DNA from: Plicaturopsis crispa FD-325 SS-3
Lineage: Eukaryota > Basidiomycota > Agaricomycetes > Amylocorticiales > Amylocorticiaceae
Length of the DNA: 64,000 nt
Assembly (NCBI GenBank): GCA_000827205.1
Contig: KN832556.1
Coordinates: 865,198 to 929,197 of the forward strand
Reading direction: 5' to 3'
Of this stretch, positions 58,781-64,000 are shown in pieces (the first letter of the stretch is position 1; each line of letters begins with the position of its first letter). A program made the position numbers and the translations under genes. The notes under the pieces are model-generated. The model saw only the letters and a program-made list of their open reading frames with translations, was not told where the DNA came from and made no database searches.

Positions 58781-60740
58781 TCAAACGCGTCCAAAAATGT
58801 CCTCCAAATATTTATTGACGCCCGCTGCATCGCGCACAACGGCCCCAACCACACCATCTGGCCTCACGATGACCACTCCGCCCTTCTCCCCACCATACGT
58901 TTTCCACGCATGCTCAGCACCATCCACAAGCACGCGGTACACACCTTCAAACCGACTTGTACTTCCACTGCCCCTAGGGTACAGCAGAACCACTTGCACG
59001 GTGCCCGCCGGGAACCCTTTCAGCGCGCCAACAATATTCCCCGCTTCAGCACTATCCGCGAACACGACTGCCGTATGATGCGTAGCGCGCAGCATCTCAA
59101 ACAGCGACGTCCTCGCACCCGTCGCCCAATCCACCAGCCCCGGCGCGTCCCTCGTACCCTCCCCCGCACGCACCCTCCCCTTCGCCTCATCCTCCTCCTG
59201 CCCGCCATACGCCTGCTTCTTCAACTCCTCGACCTCCACCTCCGGCGCGTCCGCGTCCACGACGATCTTGCTCCAGCGGCAGTTCACGCCGAGCTGGCGG
59301 AGCCGCGCGCCGCGGCGCCACGGGGCGGCGTCGCTCGGGGGGCCGGAGAGGACGCCCTGGAGCAGCGCGCTGGTGAGGTCGAGCATCTGTGCGATCACGG
59401 GCATGCGCTCGTCGCTGTAGGTCTCGAGCAGGGAGGGGGGTGCGAGGCCCTTGGCGACGAGGGCGAGCTTCCAGCCGAGGTTCATCTGTGGGGGCGGAAT
59501 GCTCAGGTGGTACTTAGCAGGAAATGGGGATGAAATGGATGTGGCTTACGGCGTCGAGAACGGACGAGTTCATGCCCTGCCCTCCGGTGGGGCTGTGGAT
59601 ATGCGCGGCATCTGCGACGTCTTCAGTATACACACGCGATGCAATTTCCTCAACGCGTCGTACGCACCACCTGCAAGGAACACCCGCCCCTCCTGAAACG
59701 CCTCCGCCATGCGCACATTCGGGCGCCACACCGCCGCGCACACGACCTCCTTCAGCGTCCAATCCGCGCGCCCCGTGAGCGCAGTAAGAGCAGCCCACAG
59801 CGCCGCGGGGTCTGCCGCGCACTCGTCGTAGTCGACGTGCTCGCCGCTGAGGATGAACGCGAACATGTCGTCCTCTGCGACGCGTTCTGTTGGGCGCAGT
59901 GCGACCATGGTCTGGGCGTCGCGCCACATGTGCCAGTGCTGGACGGGCGGGCGTTAGATGGGATGAGGGGGAGGGTGGGGGGGGGGAGGCGTACTTGGTG
60001 GTCCATGCCCGTCATGCGGACTTCGCCGATGAGGACGTGGGCGTCCTGCGTCTCCCCAAGGAACGGGATCCCAAGTTGCTTCCGCACGGCGCCTGCACGA
60101 CACCTATCATGTCGGTAACGCGTCAATCACGCTAACCGCTCCAACACTCACCCTTCCCACCATCGGCCCCCACGACCCAGCGGAATGTAGCTGTTTCCGG
60201 CACTTCGCTCCCGTCCGGCGTTGTCTTGACCAGCTGGACGCTCACATTCTCGGCATCCTGCGTGAGCTCGCTGAGCGCAACACCCAGCTCCACGTGCACG
60301 CCGTACTCAGCGAGCTTCTCGCGCAAAATCTTCATCGCGCGGTCCTGGCCCAGTATCACCGAGCTGCTCTACACCCCCCTCCAATTTCAGCCGTCCTCGT
60401 TCTACACTCTCAAAACACTTCTACGTACATACGGAACCGCCGCCGTCGACTCCACCGGCTCCGACATCCTCCACGTCCCCACCACCTCCCTGCCGCCGGG
60501 GAGTGCATACTGGCGCATCGGCAGCACCGGCCCCGCGGCATTGAGGATCTGCGGGAGGACGCCGAGGACGGAGTACGCCTCGAGTGTGCGCGGCTGGATT
60601 CCCGCGCCGCGCTGGCCGATGAAGTGCGTGGGGGACTTGTCGATGATGCGTACGGGGAGGTTGTGCTGCGCGAGGATGAGGGCGGAGACGAGGCCGGTGG
60701 GGCCGGCGCCGACTATGAGGACTGGGTGGGGTGAGGACAT
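58781..60740 (-). CDS. FAD-dependent aromatic monooxygenase (phenol hydroxylase family)
   Basis: Four or five exons, about 590 residues. FAD-binding Rossmann motif VLIVGAGPTGLVSALILAQH at the start; then RGAGIQPRTLEAYSVLGVLP; the DG motif WVVGADGGKGAVRKQLG; and the second FAD motif FLAGDAAHIHSPTGGQGMNS followed by DAMNLGWKLALVAKG. The C-terminal domain (about 400-590) is thioredoxin-like, as in phenol 2-monooxygenase, ending DAAGVNKYLEDIFGRV. Members hydroxylate phenols or other aromatic substrates with NADPH. In a wood- or litter-decaying fungus this could serve lignin-derived phenolics, but the substrate is not deducible. It converges with the GCP6-like gene. The coding DNA is markedly GC-rich. 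Confidence 0.9.
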
Positions 60741-61764
60741 TGTTGGTGGTGATGTAGATGAAGTGTGTGCGCAGGGGTGGTGGTACGAGGATTATATAGG
60801 AATGCTGGTGTTGTATGCGGCCTGTATGTTGTAACCTCCATTTGACAGGATACATCCATGCACGACATGTCGCTGGTCAGCCGATCATCGTCATCATCAG
60901 CGTGCAAGTACCCAGCAAAGAAATCCCCGAAACGCCGGTGCAAGAGTCGAGACGCATCGTTTTCTGGATATAGACCTCGACTGAAGTCCTCTGTCAATTC
61001 GAGACCGCGTGCAAAGTGTAGTACGGCTGCGGGAGGAGGCCCAATGCTTGGGTTATTCCTGGTCGACCAAGATATTTATACCACAACCTGTGCGTTCTTT
61101 CTATCGACCGTTTCACCTGAGTACACACGGCGCCCGACGCTGACTAGTCTCTAGAATCGGGCACCGAGTCTGACAAGGGGAATTGACACTGACACTATTA
61201 CTGGAAAATCACCGTGCTTCAGTGATCAACGAGACGACGAGTGCTTGCTTGGTAGGGTCCTGCTGTCGGCCCCTACTTCATTCAATACTGAAAGTAATAA
61301 GTATGAAACTTGTTTTCAGCGCGCGTACTCACTCACGTGCCCTACTATCCCCATCACATGTCCAAAACGCGCCCTTCCATCCATTCTAATTCCTTTGCGA
61401 ACTCCCACCCATCCGGATCCATGCTTTCCTGGGTACCCATTCAAACGTATTCGCAATAGCACATTGACATTGATTCATTCGTTCGCGGACATACATATCG
61501 ATATCTAGTAGCTCATAAACGAGGCATACGGAGCAATGAAAAGTAGGAAAAGTGATAAAAATGAGGAGGAAAAATGAGGAAAATGAGGATGAAAATGAGG
61601 ATGAAAACGAGGATGAGGAAAAGCAGTGGCGATGGCAGTGTGACAGATAGAGCATGTGTGTGTGGTGAATGGATGGATGGATGGATGAAGCAGTGTAGTG
61701 TGTAGCAGATAGAATGAAGCACAGAACGAGCATGAAGCAGCGCAAATCAATGACAAACCGGGGC
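60741..61764. other. Intergenic with purine-rich and GGAT microsatellites
   Basis: About 1 kb. At 61540-61625 a strand-asymmetric array of 'gaggatgaaaat' type units forms a long purine run. At about 61666-61689 there is a (ggat)n microsatellite. The open frames crossing these on the - strand (61386-61835 and others) are made by the repeats. No gene is seen. Confidence 0.6.
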
Positions 61765-64000
61765 CTAATCTTCCTCAGCCCCCACAAACCCCACCCCCTC
61801 TCCCCCCATCCCCATCCCTCCTTGCCCACCCCCACACTCCCGCCTAATCCTCCTCCCCTCCCTATCCCACACCGCCCTCACCTCCTCCGCCTGCACACCC
61901 TCCCCCTCCACGAGCCCGCGCAGCACCTCTCCGCTCAGCACGCCCTCCGCCAGCCTCACTCCCCCTCCTGCTCCTCCTATTCCCCCTCCTGCTCTCGATC
62001 CTCCACCAAGACCCATGCTACTAGAGCTGGCGGTGCGCCCAAAAACCCTCTTCTTACTCGGGGACCTGGACGGAGTAGATGGGGAAGGGGAGGAAGAGAA
62101 GGAGACAAGCCCAACCGTCTCCAGCACGCCCAGCAGATCCGCGAATTCGCTGCGCGATACCGGTGCCGTCCCCCCTCCCATCCCTCCTCCTGCACCCATT
62201 CCCCCACTCATACCGGATGAAGAGGAGGAGGAGAGGGCGGAGGAGTAGTATGCGTGGAGGTGCGCTACGTCGATAGCGGAGGAGGGGGAAGAGGAGGGGC
62301 GGGGTTTGGAGGGGGTGGTGGGAAGGGTGCGTGTTGTGGTGGGGGTTGCTGTCGACTTAAATGTCGATTTCGATCTAGTCGGCGAGGTTGTAGACTTGGA
62401 TTTGGAGGTGGACGTGGATTTGGATTTCGATGGCGAGGAAGCCGAAGCTTTGGACGCAGACGCAGACAACCCAAACTCCGCCCGCCTCTGCGCCAACAAC
62501 AAACACGCGAGGACGAGGCGCGCGTGCAGCCCCAGCGCGCGCACCTTCGCAGCCGTCTCGCCTGCCTGTGCGCTCGTCGGGTTTCCGCTGCCGTTCGTAT
62601 TTGTGTTTCCGCTGCTCTTGGCTTGGTTTACGCTCGTGTTGGTGTTGGCGGTAGAGGGTTTCGTAGACTTGGAGGCATTGGAGGACGCCGGCGAATACGC
62701 CTTCAACGCCGCGAGCACATGCGCAGGGCTCACCACTGGCCGCGGCGCGCGCGGGCCTAGCGGGTTCTCGTCCACATCCATCGTAGCGTCGTCGTTCCCA
62801 ATCTTCTTTTCACCCTTAATTCCCCCAGGAACGGCGCCATCACTCGTCGGCGGGCCCACGGCAGCGACAGCCAACTCAAGCGCCCCACGCGCCACAGCGA
62901 GGAGGACGCGCACGTCGCCGCTGACGGCTGCGACCTTTTGCGCGAGGAGGCGGCGCGCGGGTGGGGGGAAGAGGGTTGTGGCGGCGTCTTGTCGGTTCGC
63001 TGCTGCGTTGTTTGCTGAACTCGCTGTGGAGGATGGGGTTGATGTAGACGTAGAGGGTGTAGACGAAGGAGATGGGGAAGAGGAGGGAGAAGAGAGCGGA
63101 GCAAGCCGCGCATCGAGGATAGCGAGCAGCTGCGGCGGGGTGTACGGCGCGAAATGCAGCGTCTGCACGTCCTCCGTGCTCGCCGCCGCCTGCGTATTAT
63201 TCGTGTTCGTGAGTGTGTGGGTGTTGTGCGCGCCAACAAGCGTATGCGTATTCGCAATCCCTATCACCCTAACACCTCCCCTCCCCACATCCCGCGCGAG
63301 CGCGAGCACCTGCGGGACGAGCGCAGCGAGGTGGTCCAGCTCGTCTAGTACGATCGTGCTTTATTCATCCATCCACGCCATCAGTTCACCGTCCACCGCG
63401 TCAGGAAGTGTAAGGGGACGTACCACGGTTCAGCGAATTTGCGCAGGAGGTCCACGACCGCTTGGCGTCCCTTCCCCTTCCCTTTCGCGGTTTTTGCAGG
63501 TGTACAGTCAGTGATACGAGCACGTAACTCTTCCCAAAACGCGTCCACGCTCGGCACCGCCATGCAGTTCACGAACACCACACTCCTCCCCTCCAGCACG
63601 GCGTTAACGAGGGCGGTCTTCCCCGACCCCGGCGCGCCGGAGATATACATGGTGCGCGGGCCATCGTCGTTATCGTTGTCATCGAGGAAGTGAGTGAGCA
63701 CCCCCCGCTCGACATCCCGCCCCGCGAGCTCCGCGTTCGCAGAAGCGCGTAGGAGCGCGCGCGCGCGGACGTGTGCGGGGAGGAGCGCAGCTGGGGGCGT
63801 AGCAGGCGGGGAGGCGAGGGACAGGTGCGCGAGTCGGCTCGTCGCCGCTGTAGGAGTGTGCGGGAGCGTGGATGTGGATGCGTACCGGCGGAGGGCTGTA
63901 CATGCGCATCTTCTCGTCAGCGGGCGTCATTAGTAGAAGTAAAAGAGGGCTTACAGTGTTCCGGAGGCGGGGGGATAGAATCCGAAGTACTCGTGCGCCT
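61765..64000 (-). CDS. CDC6: Replication licensing ATPase CDC6, 5' end beyond the window
   Basis: Partial: the gene enters from the right edge and ends at 61765. AAA+ core: RALLRASANAELAGRDVERG, Walker A YISGAPGSGKTALVNAVL, then VVFVNCMAVPSVDAFWEELR, and after an intron Walker B TIVLDELDHLAALVPQVLAL. Sensor 1 is RVIGIANTHTLV. The lid region reads LHFAPYTPPQLLAILDARL and ARRLLAQKVAAVSGDVRVLL. A winged-helix part ends in LRGLVEGEGVQAEEVRAVWD. The C-terminal half is swollen by very long Ser/Thr/Lys/Gly low-complexity inserts, for example around 62340-62450 and 62130-62230. CDC6 loads MCM helicase at origins together with ORC. CDC6 rather than ORC1 is favoured because no BAH domain is in view, but ORC1 cannot be excluded until the N-terminus is seen. 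Confidence 0.8.

Noticed and set aside
62306-63514. 402-codon frame on the + strand
   Set aside because: It is antisense to CDC6, whose AAA+ motifs on the - strand are unmistakable.
16900-64000. Biosynthetic gene cluster around the FAD monooxygenase, zinc-cluster regulator and secreted proteins
   Set aside because: No polyketide synthase, NRPS, terpene cyclase, P450 or transporter is nearby. The neighbours are housekeeping genes.

Overview
The window is a piece of nuclear DNA from a filamentous basidiomycete, most likely an Agaricomycete. The host genes are dense and split by many short introns (about 45-70 nt, GT-AG, one apparent GC-AG). Several genes are typical of mushroom-forming fungi: a ricin-B lectin/macrofage-activating-glycoprotein type secreted protein, a double zinc-cluster regulator, and a pair of secreted paralogs of unknown function. 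All gene models were spliced by eye from reading frames, splice consensus and family knowledge. No database search was run.

Layout. Positions 1 to about 12,900 are a gene-poor repeat block. It holds a 57-bp satellite between two diverged direct repeats, a long fold-back sequence, a non-coding element with ~290-bp direct terminal repeats, a 24-bp minisatellite with a 120-bp higher-order period split by a fold-back MITE, and a broken Ty1/copia relic (about 6.2-9.1 kb). About 3.7 kb without recognisable genes follows.

From 13 kb on the window is a normal gene-rich arm. In order: alanyl-tRNA synthetase (two potential starts, mitochondrial and cytosolic); two tandem secreted paralogs; a tandem Zn(II)2Cys6 regulator; a PP2C phosphatase; S-adenosylmethionine decarboxylase; a DUF1279/FAM210-like mitochondrial membrane protein; a small RPEL-repeat protein; a CBM13/MAG-like secreted lectin; a small hypothetical protein; a complex I accessory subunit; RAX2 with a C-terminal SH3 domain; REI1; a second PP2C related to the first; a hypothetical single-pass membrane protein; THO1; HAP2 (NF-YA); a Ser/Pro-rich hypothetical protein; ribosomal protein S18; DBF4; a KEN-box hypothetical protein; a GCP6-like gamma-tubulin complex subunit; an FAD monooxygenase; and CDC6, cut by the right edge.

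The genes do not form one pathway or cluster. The neighbourhood is housekeeping and cell-cycle rich: translation and ribosome assembly (ALA1, REI1, RPS18), replication initiation (DBF4, CDC6), microtubule nucleation (GCP6-like), polarity (RAX2) and mRNA export (THO1). Divergent pairs with short shared promoters are THO1/HAP2 (114 bp between start codons), SPE2/DUF1279, RPEL/MAG and the 219-aa hypothetical protein/complex I subunit. Observations most worth following are the RAX2-SH3 architecture, the tandem zinc clusters with matching phase-0 introns, the leaky-scanning layout of ALA1, the KEN-box protein, and the nested repeats of the left arm.
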